64,000 nt of DNA from positions 36,775,716 to 36,839,715 of the forward strand of contig NC_087064.1 in NCBI RefSeq assembly GCF_963678635.1, given 5' to 3'. The translations under genes were made by a program, and so were the position numbers. This document shows positions 44,001 to 51,164 of this stretch, piece after piece. This DNA comes from Symsagittifera roscoffensis. Lineage: Eukaryota > Xenacoelomorpha > Acoela > Convolutidae. The notes beneath the pieces are model-generated. The model did no database searches and was not told the DNA's origin. It saw only the letters and a list, made by a program, of their open reading frames with translations. Every line of letters begins with the position of its first letter. Positions within the stretch are counted from its first letter, which is position 1.

Positions 44001-44902
44001 TCGAATCAGTGATGGTAGCCACAACACCCTCAAGTAGAGATGTGAAGACTCGCAAGAGGAAGAGAGAAGTGGAAGGATTGGGTAGTCCTTCAGTGGATGC
44101 TGTTTCGGAAGGAAACTTGAGAGAGACGGCGCGAATGATTTTGGCTCGATGCAAGACGGCGGCATACAAGAGCAGCTCGGAGCTCAGAAGACCACTTGAA
44201 GTAGAGAGGGAAATAGAGGTTTCCACCAGTTCGACATCGGAGGAAGACTTCAAGCCTCAGAAGATAAACGTGAAGAGAGGTTCAACGAACGGACAGACAT
44301 GGGAAGTAGATGCCGGCAAAGAATGGATCTCGAAGGCACACCAGGCCACGGGCAAGCGAGTGACAAGTGATCCATTGGAGAGGAACAAGACGAGGAACAC
44401 CTCCCGGACGTGGTGGGTGGCCCTTGAAACATTGAAAGAAATGGAGGACTGCTGGAAGAAGTTGGACAGTGGAGTAGCTCGCAAGCGACGCAATTGGGCC
44501 ACCCAGCAAAAAGCCGAGGTTAATAGAATAGAAATGGCAAATCATCTGAAGAGGTCCTGGCAGAGTTTGTTGAAGGATCATTTTGAAGAATCAATGAGGA
44601 CACCCTCATCAGCACCACCATTAATGGCGAATCCCTTCGTTAGAACTGCAGGACAATTAATGTTCACCTGGAGTCTGGTGGGGATAGAGTTGGAAACGCT
44701 GACCTCGTATGACAGGCTGAAGTTGGGAAGCAAGAAGCTAGATGTGTATCAGGCACTGATGCAACACGTAGCCAGGGATAACGAGTTGCAACGTGTTGCA
44801 TCGTATGACAGGCTGAAGTTGGGAAGCAAGAAGCTAGATGTGTATCAGGCACTGATGCAACACGTAGCCTGGCTAGAAGAAAGGATGCCACGTGTTTCTT
44901 GA
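41069..44902 (+). CDS. element B ORF4, large protein of unknown function
   Basis: About 1,278 codons, counted from the overlapping ATG at 41069 (an in-frame ATG at 41039 would add ten). The first ~100 residues (TTSPGY, ADISHALRGFYG) may complete the SGNH-like fold begun at the end of ORF3. Residues about 264-310 are strongly hydrophobic (LLLALYLVYPRYLF) and could be a membrane or buried segment. The part after about residue 720 is acidic and disordered in character, with an NLS-like basic run (TRKRKRE) near residue 994. The C-terminus has an in-frame 32-residue repeat. I recognise no family. Uninterrupted length in a multi-kilobase retroelement implies selection, but element A lacks it. Confidence 0.8.
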   Translation: MNEVQESVVSRFGSKTKVVFTTSPGYANMPPALQFVYAVLILIAEGNEWRILMAAPNRELEPSNLRLRKSELAAAWADISHALRGFYGLADILIVLDEVLLLEISNFARQLKFSPVIGDDHPAISKLTASLWFRSMDVKITNSTSKSRGPSNERRNVAETEKQLESMKYRLTQENGWWPFLTPRLENATNKTREEAPPLVKQVWSFLEKQLELAETRDMTVARFVSAANEVTIGGFWREHAKGELKTRRDYEILKFLSPCWEKEFLAGIFGTTATIFGAFVQEILGMPISLLLALYLVYPRYLFNMGPAYMFSRGVETLRVDGYLALVLLTHGELVSFHRLMEYGEPLSMGRVHTSIETSSYKCAAGLKTLLVQYLMMQNRHMTGEDENPTSREEWKKTNRGMPLLTDLCLAMRSDPMGIIRGLEEVVTCIYGPAVTYAFPDPLVTTYRHSVTHLSLISILDGTALNWCQQEVLRGRLSNTVLFGKAKDAELIVYNFRGQMQCRMGGKREGPIEMYPKFWNLNPLTADGREILRIPAWKECFALVKRELETIMEKEILPATMPEFPIVRRMTLGMNSPLVVPSIMARMTTEEMQKDFTDGWDPLFIGYTAAVYFHTSETKVNSWTTQAKKSRGSQPPGYEVRKVLRTLEKEGLENMLPIWDDGRMIVMEGHVALVDDMKFATRKYKAPYGLEQVEIRQEGTELDAAGQLHVALTEYKKLDPTTPSPLSVDTPGDKRSGPVEDRFKKILERRRHESEEESMDETLSEAGEDMEVGNTPEPGPSGEELTTQELLKDLSEENWADTATPPLIPSPRKDLELPLASETFNMGMILLSSEEREKNTFEGNRDIFLGSLKGDAWQEFLEEFNQEVGSETTLDKFKEEMWDTVVRFGEPLLIGTGLDEKARKELLSKLVELRNSRSKTREEKCEDSSTRRQKTVDKMVDDIKRDKVGTSNMIKSTNILKARAGGRQELEGVDGEVESVMVATTPSSRDVKTRKRKREVEGLGSPSVDAVSEGNLRETARMILARCKTAAYKSSSELRRPLEVEREIEVSTSSTSEEDFKPQKINVKRGSTNGQTWEVDAGKEWISKAHQATGKRVTSDPLERNKTRNTSRTWWVALETLKEMEDCWKKLDSGVARKRRNWATQQKAEVNRIEMANHLKRSWQSLLKDHFEESMRTPSSAPPLMANPFVRTAGQLMFTWSLVGIELETLTSYDRLKLGSKKLDVYQALMQHVARDNELQRVASYDRLKLGSKKLDVYQALMQHVAWLEERMPRVS
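44687..44880 (+). repeat. in-frame 96-bp tandem repeat at the end of ORF4
   Basis: The segment encoding SYDRLKLGSKKLDVYQALMQ occurs at 44705 and again at 44801, an offset of 96 bases (32 codons). Flanking gagttg-based sequence also repeats with changes. The core copies are identical at the nucleotide level, so the duplication is recent and kept the frame. Confidence 0.9.
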
Positions 44903-44910
44903 GATGGATA

Positions 44911-47244
44911 ATGTCGATGATGTCTGATAGCACCATCCTGGCATGCCAACAGAGAGCAAGCGTAAGCAAAACCATGGAAAAAAGAGTCTCAACGGTCATC
45001 TTGAACGTGTATCAGAGCACAGGAATAGAAAAGGAAGAGGGTTCCAGACTATCCCTAGAGAACCATAGGAAGCTAGACGAGGTACGGAGGTTTTATAATA
45101 AGAAGTTCGAAGAAGAACATGATGTTCACCGTAACCTGGCCTCGTCAAAGCAGTACTCGAGGCTCAGCGAGAAGGGGGAATACCAATATGTGTCTGGAGT
45201 GATGGGAATGGCCTACAACCCCTTCTTAGACTCGGAAGCTGGAGGCGCCCACAGGAACCATGAGGTAGCGGAGCTGCTGAAGTTTTGGACAGAAAGAATA
45301 ATGGAAATAGACGCGGTGGAAAAAGAGGGGCCGAGCCTGGGCCTGATTCTTGAGAAAACACCAGAGGTGGTGAGCATACCGCGTTCAAACAAGAGAGTTG
45401 AAGTGAACATGGGCGATGGAAATGGCTTGTTAACCACGAACCTGGGAGTGGTATGGAAGCTATTAAGACCCTCCTGGTGTCCACATCCCCACGCGAGTCT
45501 GATCGAGGAAACCACCGAGCGAGTGAGGTTAGCACCAACGGAAGATGAAGATCTGGCAAAGTTAAGTGTGCTGCATAAGCTAATTTCACCTCAGATGCAA
45601 GAGCCAGGCGAAAAGACGAGTAATCCCGGGTCAGCAAAGAAATTGGAGCCGGGTAGCTGTCTGGATTCGACGTGTGGAAACGGAGAGCACACCTGCGATG
45701 GACGGTCATGCGTTAGAATACTGTCATTTCAAAAAGAAGACCTGGTCACTTGGTTCGAAGACATAACAGAAAAGGAGAAAAGTGAAGTGCAAATAGTAGC
45801 GGAGTGTTACGCGAGAACCACGGTGAATATAGCGACAGCTCTCGGATTCTTCTCGAGAATGTGTAGTCTGCAGTCACTGGAAAGACTAGAATCTGAACAT
45901 CATTTAGTGACGGCGTTGAGCTTAGAATCATGGCCCGGGGTGTTGCAGGTGACTCAAAAACACATCCGGAGCTGGAAGGTTGGTCTCGAGGCGGAAATGG
46001 GATTTCCCATGAGCGAAGCTTATGGCTTGCCATTGAACGCGAAATCGCTGATAGGGTCAATGATGGCCAACTTGTGCGGAAGTCACTACCCACTGCACAT
46101 GGTGATGGTGGAAGCATCCAGCCAGAGAGTACTGGTGGACAAGGCCTTCTCAGTGCCCAAGTGCGTGAGGTTGGCTCGGATATCGCATCACTCGCACAAG
46201 TTGTTGAGAAAAATCAGAGGGACAGTACCAAAAGAATTGAGAGATGACTTGAGTGAAATCTGGGGAGAAGAACTTTTGAAGTTGGAGAGAGAGAACACAA
46301 GCAATCACGAGAGACAAAACGTGATCGGAAAACCTGTGGGAAGTGCTCCAAACCTGGATGATAACGACACGATACATGAGAAAATGATGGAGCTTGAGCC
46401 TCTCTTGGAAGCCTCGGGGGAGCGTAACCTCAGGAGCATTGAAATCACCCATGGAGAATGCCCATGCCACTGTTTAGCGCAAACGGTGTGGTATCCAGAT
46501 CACAAGAACCTTTGCCTGGTGTGGGATATGGAAGAAATCCGGTCGATCGGACTACCGGATCACCGACAGAAGGTGACGATCTTGGTAGTGAGTACGATGT
46601 TGGCTCTGAGATGGATAGAAGAGAATATAACGAAGTATCGGGAAGCGAGGACGCCAACGGCTGAGTCAATATACGCGATAGACTACAGTAGGAGACTCGA
46701 GTTGTTTGAGACTGCGTGCAAGGTATTCGCCATACCAACGGAAGTCAAACATGTCTGGAGCCGTTTGGAGTACTTCCCATGGTTTCGGGCGACGCTGACG
46801 TCCTGGTTGTACATGACAACGAAAGATCACATGAGAAAACATCGAAAGGAGTATCGACAGTTCCAGGCCGAGATTGGGCCGGAAGCTTTCAAGAGACCCC
46901 TGTTAACCCATCGTAATGCAATCACGACAGGATGGAAGAGAGTGGGTAAAATGTCTAGAGACAATACCAAGGCGAGGGAATCGATACTAGAGGAGGACCT
47001 GGCGAAGAACGTGAGCTTGAGCCTGCACAACTCCTTTTGTTTGAACCGGGAATCTAGGGTGAAGGCACTACCCAACCAAGCAAAGAGGTTGCAAGAGCAA
47101 AGAGAATGGATGCGATCCTACGAGCAGCTGAAGGCTTGGGAGGAGATTGTGATTAGCTCCGATGATGAAGAGGAACTGTTGAGACAGTTTGCCGTATCTA
47201 GTACTTCAGGGTGCAGTACCTCCAAGGCGAAGAGTGCGAGATGA
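44911..47244 (+). CDS. element B ORF5, protein of unknown function with a cysteine cluster
   Basis: About 778 codons from the first in-frame ATG at 44911, eight bases after the ORF4 stop (44900-44902). The frame is already open at the ORF4 stop, so reinitiation is plausible. Features: a cysteine-rich segment, C-x4-C-x6-C-x4-C, at roughly residues 249-266; a second Cys/His group (ECPCHC) near residue 514; and a conserved C-terminal block, LSLHNSFCLNRES, that is retained in element A. No transmembrane signal or known catalytic motif is seen. It could be a nucleic-acid-binding or structural protein, but that is a guess. Confidence 0.78.
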   Translation: MSMMSDSTILACQQRASVSKTMEKRVSTVILNVYQSTGIEKEEGSRLSLENHRKLDEVRRFYNKKFEEEHDVHRNLASSKQYSRLSEKGEYQYVSGVMGMAYNPFLDSEAGGAHRNHEVAELLKFWTERIMEIDAVEKEGPSLGLILEKTPEVVSIPRSNKRVEVNMGDGNGLLTTNLGVVWKLLRPSWCPHPHASLIEETTERVRLAPTEDEDLAKLSVLHKLISPQMQEPGEKTSNPGSAKKLEPGSCLDSTCGNGEHTCDGRSCVRILSFQKEDLVTWFEDITEKEKSEVQIVAECYARTTVNIATALGFFSRMCSLQSLERLESEHHLVTALSLESWPGVLQVTQKHIRSWKVGLEAEMGFPMSEAYGLPLNAKSLIGSMMANLCGSHYPLHMVMVEASSQRVLVDKAFSVPKCVRLARISHHSHKLLRKIRGTVPKELRDDLSEIWGEELLKLERENTSNHERQNVIGKPVGSAPNLDDNDTIHEKMMELEPLLEASGERNLRSIEITHGECPCHCLAQTVWYPDHKNLCLVWDMEEIRSIGLPDHRQKVTILVVSTMLALRWIEENITKYREARTPTAESIYAIDYSRRLELFETACKVFAIPTEVKHVWSRLEYFPWFRATLTSWLYMTTKDHMRKHRKEYRQFQAEIGPEAFKRPLLTHRNAITTGWKRVGKMSRDNTKARESILEEDLAKNVSLSLHNSFCLNRESRVKALPNQAKRLQEQREWMRSYEQLKAWEEIVISSDDEEELLRQFAVSSTSGCSTSKAKSAR

Positions 47245-47689
47245 GCAGGTGGCTCGAATGGATCTTGAGTCTTGAGAGGGAAAGGGGGGCATGAGCGTGG
47301 ATCCGGGTGAAACCTGGGTTCACGAAAAAGAAATTTTAACAAAACAAGATATTGTTATTAATATGCTATATCTATTATATAAAAGAAAATGCTGCATGAC
47401 AATTTCCTAATTGAATGGGACAAAAGAAATTTTAAATTGGCTTGAAAAGCGAGAATTCAAGGGTGCAGGTGTGTGCAGATTTTGATTGCTGTTTAGCGAT
47501 AGTGTGAAAATTTTACATGGCTGTGAATTTTGGGGTGTAGATAAGCTTAAGTCTGCTGCAAACTTCTGTAAATGACCACTGGCACTGTATCTTGAGTAAC
47601 ACTCGGTTTTCTGGGACTCACTGGCAGAGGACAGCACGCGATGAGGACATCGATTTCGAGTCCGGGGAGTATGGCATCTCCGGCATCTA
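47245..47689 (+). other. element B 3' untranslated region
   Basis: 445 bp of non-coding sequence with another A/G tract ending in six G (47284-47289), ending at the 3' LTR. The PPT-like decamer lies at 47660-47669. Confidence 0.7.
47660..47671 (+). promoter_or_regulatory. PPT-like motif before the B 3' LTR
   Basis: GTCCGGGGAGTA, identical to element A's polypurine tract. Here 18 bases (tggcatctccggcatcta) separate it from the LTR boundary deduced by comparing the two LTRs, whereas in A it abuts the LTR. Confidence 0.6.
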
Positions 47690-48593
47690 TGTGCCAGTCG
47701 GTCATATTCGGAAGTTTGACCTTGAGAGAAGCAAAAAACACTTGATTTTGGAGTGAAATTTTATTTTTCAAAATTTCGAATGGAACCTGTCATGCACGAT
47801 TTTCTCGCGATAACTGAAAATCAGAAAAGAGAAGTCAGAACGATCGAGTGACAATCGCGGGAAAGTTGCTAGGAAAATCAGTGGGAAATTGCTATTCGCA
47901 ATTTCAGTAGCAATAATAATCGAGAGTAGAGCTGTCCCATCTGAAACAGAGACGAGCGCATTCCCACGAACTGGATTGTTGTGACTGGAGTACTATTATT
48001 AACTGGACCAGAGTGAACCTTCGGTGGAAAGGTGGACAGCTGGAGTGTCCCAATGGTTCACGAGAACTCACAGTCTAGAGTACAAACTTGTTCTTGTTAT
48101 TAAAACTGACTAACATTAAACTCATTTTAGTTACTTTATTGATTCTTGAGTTGCTCACCGACTTATTTACTTCCTGGTTCTTGAGCGTGCTACAATGTGA
48201 GTACTAATTTAAATTTCTAGAGTGTGTTTTATAATTGTTATGTTGAGGTAAGGCGAGTTTTAAGTTGATCCATCTGAAATGGATCAAAGTTCCACTGTCT
48301 AATAAAAAGTAACTTAACGGATTGTTCCAACCCGGTTTTTAACGGCGTTCATGTATTTTGGGTATCTAGAGACCTAAGTATGGGGACGTTTCTAATTCTA
48401 GAGTGGGGGGATATTTTAGTAGTAGCCTTTAAGCTGTAACGGGTCGTAGTCTCATGTCACAAGCGAACCGAATTGGCTCCGACTGATTTGAGGTACAAAA
48501 ACACAAGAGATAGTGTCCCTGACTCTTGAGCCAATGGTTATAGGGCCTATTTTTCTTAAGCCTCATGTGTGACTGCAGTAGACGAATGTTACA
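47690..48593 (+). repeat. element B 3' LTR (904 bp)
   Basis: Same length as the 5' LTR, with two differences seen (aagttg for aggttg; ccactg for ccaatg). It is followed by GAG and then the interrupted element A LTR. Confidence 0.93.
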
Positions 48594-49114
48594 GAGTTGT
48601 AACGATTGTGTCGCTACGATCGTTACAAAGCCATTCACTCCAACGGCGAAGGATGGTGGAACCGTGAATTCAGCCTTCCGGAAAGGAAATAAGATTGTTA
48701 TTTCTCCGGATTCAGGAATCCGGAGGGGTCTCGAGACCTGAACTTAAACTGTTTTATACGAACTTTTAGCTTCCTGGTCATGCCCTGAAATGAATTTAAT
48801 TAACATCTAGATTCATTTTCTCATAATGAGAAGCTAGGAGTTCAGGGAAAGGGTTGATCCGTCTTCGATGGAGATGATTTTTATCTACTGAACAAAAACA
48901 ATGGTAATATAATAAATAGTAGTAGCCCTGCTTTTAGGAGTGACCTCGTGGTCTGGGGATACTGAGACCCAGCCATAAGCTCACTATTTTGCATGTAATT
49001 AAGTTAATTTGAGCGTTCTGGTCGAAGCCGGAGAACAGTAACGTTTTTGTCGACCCGATGTTGAGAAGACCAACAAAACAACTGGCTTTGGTAGAGACGG
49101 TGAAAAGCATGTAG
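48594..49114 (+). repeat. element A 3' LTR, right part, truncated
   Basis: After the duplicated GAG (48594-48596) the sequence matches 5751-6267 of the 5' LTR with scattered differences, then stops at catgtag. The last ~81 bp of the LTR (equivalent to 6268-6348) are missing and replaced by a minus-strand LINE fragment beginning with gaattc. Confidence 0.88.
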
Positions 49115-49600
49115 AATTCTGATTTATTCAGGTTGAAGTTGTATCTGCTCAGTGGTAAAGCCTTGAGCCAGTTAGAGGCTTCATTTTCAGAGGCCAGGTC
49201 GATTGCGTATTTATCTGTTTCATTTAAGGAGTTAATCAGGTTTGTTTTTGTTTCGATTTAATTCATCAGTTTTCAATTTTTTGAGTTTCGTACATATTTT
49301 TTCTTGCTGTGTTACTGCTGTAATATGATCTTGAGATTCCAGTACTAGTGATGTTTCCTTAGACCATTCTAGGTAGCTTTCATGATCGGATGGCAGCTTG
49401 ATGTTAAGTCCGCCCATTTTAAGGGGTACGGAAGATATCTCACGGAACTGGGGGTTTAAAGTGTCGACTAGGTTAGGTAATAATTGTTCTTTGATAATAT
49501 TTTCACATATTTCTAAGTTTTTATTAATTCTGTCTGTCCGAACTTTTTGCAACTCTCTATATTCGCCCACTTCTGGTCATACGTGACGACGAACCACAAT
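49113..49600 (-). pseudogene. LINE reverse-transcriptase C-terminal fragment
   Basis: On the minus strand an open segment (49570 down to 49232) carries the post-RT box VPLKMGGLNI followed by a serine/glutamate-rich helix (YLEWSKETS). Past a stop it resumes as a segment ending LPLSRYNFNLNKSEF at the junction with element A's LTR. It corresponds to the thumb/connection region of LINE-type RTs but is too diverged from the copy at 51165-54385 to be the same subfamily. It is a fragment only and lies in the presumed upstream region of Wntless. Confidence 0.6.
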
Positions 49601-49906
49601 GAGATAGTCAGCAGCACTTTGAGAATATGAGAACAACCACAGACAAACGATAAGGGAGCTAATCCCTGCGCCCAATGGGGCGCAAATCCTCATTACTACT
49701 ACTACTACTACCTCATTTATCTCTGGCGAAACAGCGAAAGCAATTAGAAGTCAGAATATGTTCTTCAGTCGATCTTTTTTGCTTTTGTTAACGCTGTTAT
49801 AACCTGTGTGCCTGTGTTATGGCTCATCCAGGTTGTGTACCGGCCGGGGTTCTACTGGACCGCGCCCTATGTTCGTTTGTTCATTTAAGTTTTTTCAGAT
49901 TCTTAA

Positions 49907-50167
49907 ATGGCGACAGCTTGCGGAACTGTTCTCGAAAATCTTTCCACCAAGAAGTTATGTGTCCTTGTATTGGGCTTATGTGCAGTGGTTGTTCTTTCAT
50001 TTGCAATAGGTTTTGCCTCCCCTAGGCCAGCAAATGTGCTTCTTACCTTTTTCAAAGCGTGCAACGTAACAGATGTTGGAACTGAACAATCGCTTTATTA
50101 CCGGCAAATGATATCGAAATCAAAAAAAGGAAACTGCGATGAAATGCAGGATCTTACACCTCGTAAG
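49907..50167 (+). CDS. Wntless exon 1 (start codon)
   Basis: 87 codons from ATG 49907 to the donor AAG|GTAAGC. The N-terminus has ENLSTKKLC followed by a hydrophobic segment (VLVLGLCAVVVLSFAIGF), the first membrane span of Wntless/Evi, which escorts lipidated Wnt proteins from the Golgi to the cell surface. The match to the family's first residues supports this start. The rest enters the lumenal domain (NCDEMQDLTPRK). Phase 0 exit. Confidence 0.85.
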
Positions 50168-50707
50168 GTAAGCACTGCGTAAAAAGTTTAGAGAAATGGG
50201 TATATTGCAAATAATTTGAAAAACAAGACAAATCTAATTTTGGATTTTTGATAAATGACAAGATATTTATTTGATTTCAGGTAGCACAAAAGATGATGGC
50301 TCATTTAATCGTCATGTGTTATTGACAAAGAATGAAAAAGTTTCGATTAAATTAATCAGTTGCTTAAGGAAATCAGGTGCCGAATTGTAATAAATTTGGC
50401 AGTCGTCCAAACCCATTTCATTCCCCATTTAATTGCATTGCTGACGAAGATTTAATTTTCTGGCCATTTAATTTTCCGTGTACAGGATGGATAGGGCCAT
50501 ACCAACGCTATATAAATACATCGGCAAAATTTTATGAATAAATTAGGTCGATTTTAAAGCATGCAGTGAATTGTCAATTAAAATCTACCCTCCTCGATTA
50601 TAGCACTGATGGAATTGTCTATGTTGTATGTATTTTTAAGTTCTTTGCACCCCCTGAGGCAGAGGATGCAAAAAACTTTGATAGGTTGGAACAAGAAAGT
50701 TTTTTAG
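50168..50707 (+). other. Wntless intron 1
   Basis: 540 bp, GT-AG (donor gtaagc, acceptor ttttttag). AT-rich, with no gene inside. Confidence 0.75.
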
Positions 50708-50848
50708 GTAGATTACGGGGAGTCCCTTGACGTGGTATTCGTGGCTGAGATTCCGAGGAGTAATGTGGAAGTGATGAGCCCTTTCCATCAGTTCATCATT
50801 ACTCTTGTCGACTTTCAGATTCAATACAAGGTGGATGATCTCATCAAG
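50708..50848 (+). CDS. Wntless exon 2
   Basis: 47 codons, phase 0 to 0, between ttttttag and the donor gtaaac. It encodes VVFVAEIPRSNVEVMSPFHQ and ends in VDDLIK, the lumenal segment of Wntless that follows the first span. It is too short to stand out as an ORF and was placed by protein similarity and splice sites. Confidence 0.8.
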
Positions 50849-51164
50849 GTAAACGGATCAAATGCTTATACATACACGCTGTATACGTAATAAACTTCAC
50901 GTATAGGTAATAAACTTATTTAATCTTCGTGTTATTGTGGGTAGACGTCTGAAGATAAGATCTCGAAGATAAAAAATTATGTGGCAATTCGTCCTTACAT
51001 TTTTTTTGAAGGTGAAGTTGAAAAATACTGCAACGAACAGAATTAGGGATTTAACAATTTTTAACAATTAATTGCAATAATTGGTAAATAAGCATTGATA
51101 TTGGATGCTCTAACCTCTCGAAGGATCATAGTAACATATTAGATTTCGAGAGAAATAGATCTCT

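Larger units (their letters stand above)
25573..48593 (+). mobile_element. element B: young 23.0-kb LTR retrotransposon nested in element A
   Basis: Bounded by 904-bp LTRs beginning TGTGCC and ending GTTACA and flanked by GAG on both sides. The LTR pair differs at only two sites that I can find (near 26154 and 26182 versus their partners), so insertion is recent. Internal order: PBS, 2.5-kb leader, gag, pol, ORF3 (SGNH hydrolase), ORF4, ORF5, 3' UTR, PPT-like motif. RT-RNase H-integrase order and the GPF module place it with Ty3/gypsy-type elements. Its size is well above the usual 5-10 kb because of a long Pol tail and about 9 kb of extra genes. Confidence 0.93.
5447..49114 (+). mobile_element. 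element A: old giant Ty3/gypsy-type LTR retrotransposon, interrupted by element B
   Basis: The outer element runs from its 5' LTR (5447-6348) to a truncated 3' LTR whose two parts (25269-25572 and 48597-49114) flank element B. Excluding B it covers about 20.6 kb, including a 3,193-bp internal tandem duplication. Order: LTR, PBS, repeat-bearing leader, gag, protease, RT, RNase H, integrase, macro-like domain, SGNH ORF, remnant of ORF5, PPT, LTR. The genes contain nonsense codons and frameshifts, and the LTR portions differ at about 5-6% of sites. It is therefore a dead copy, older than B but of the same family by gene order and protein similarity. Confidence 0.9.

Noticed and set aside
38292-47244. 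ORF3-ORF5 as an envelope gene
   Set aside because: No signal peptide, no furin-like site and no membrane-anchored fusion architecture; ORF3 is instead an SGNH hydrolase with a coiled coil.
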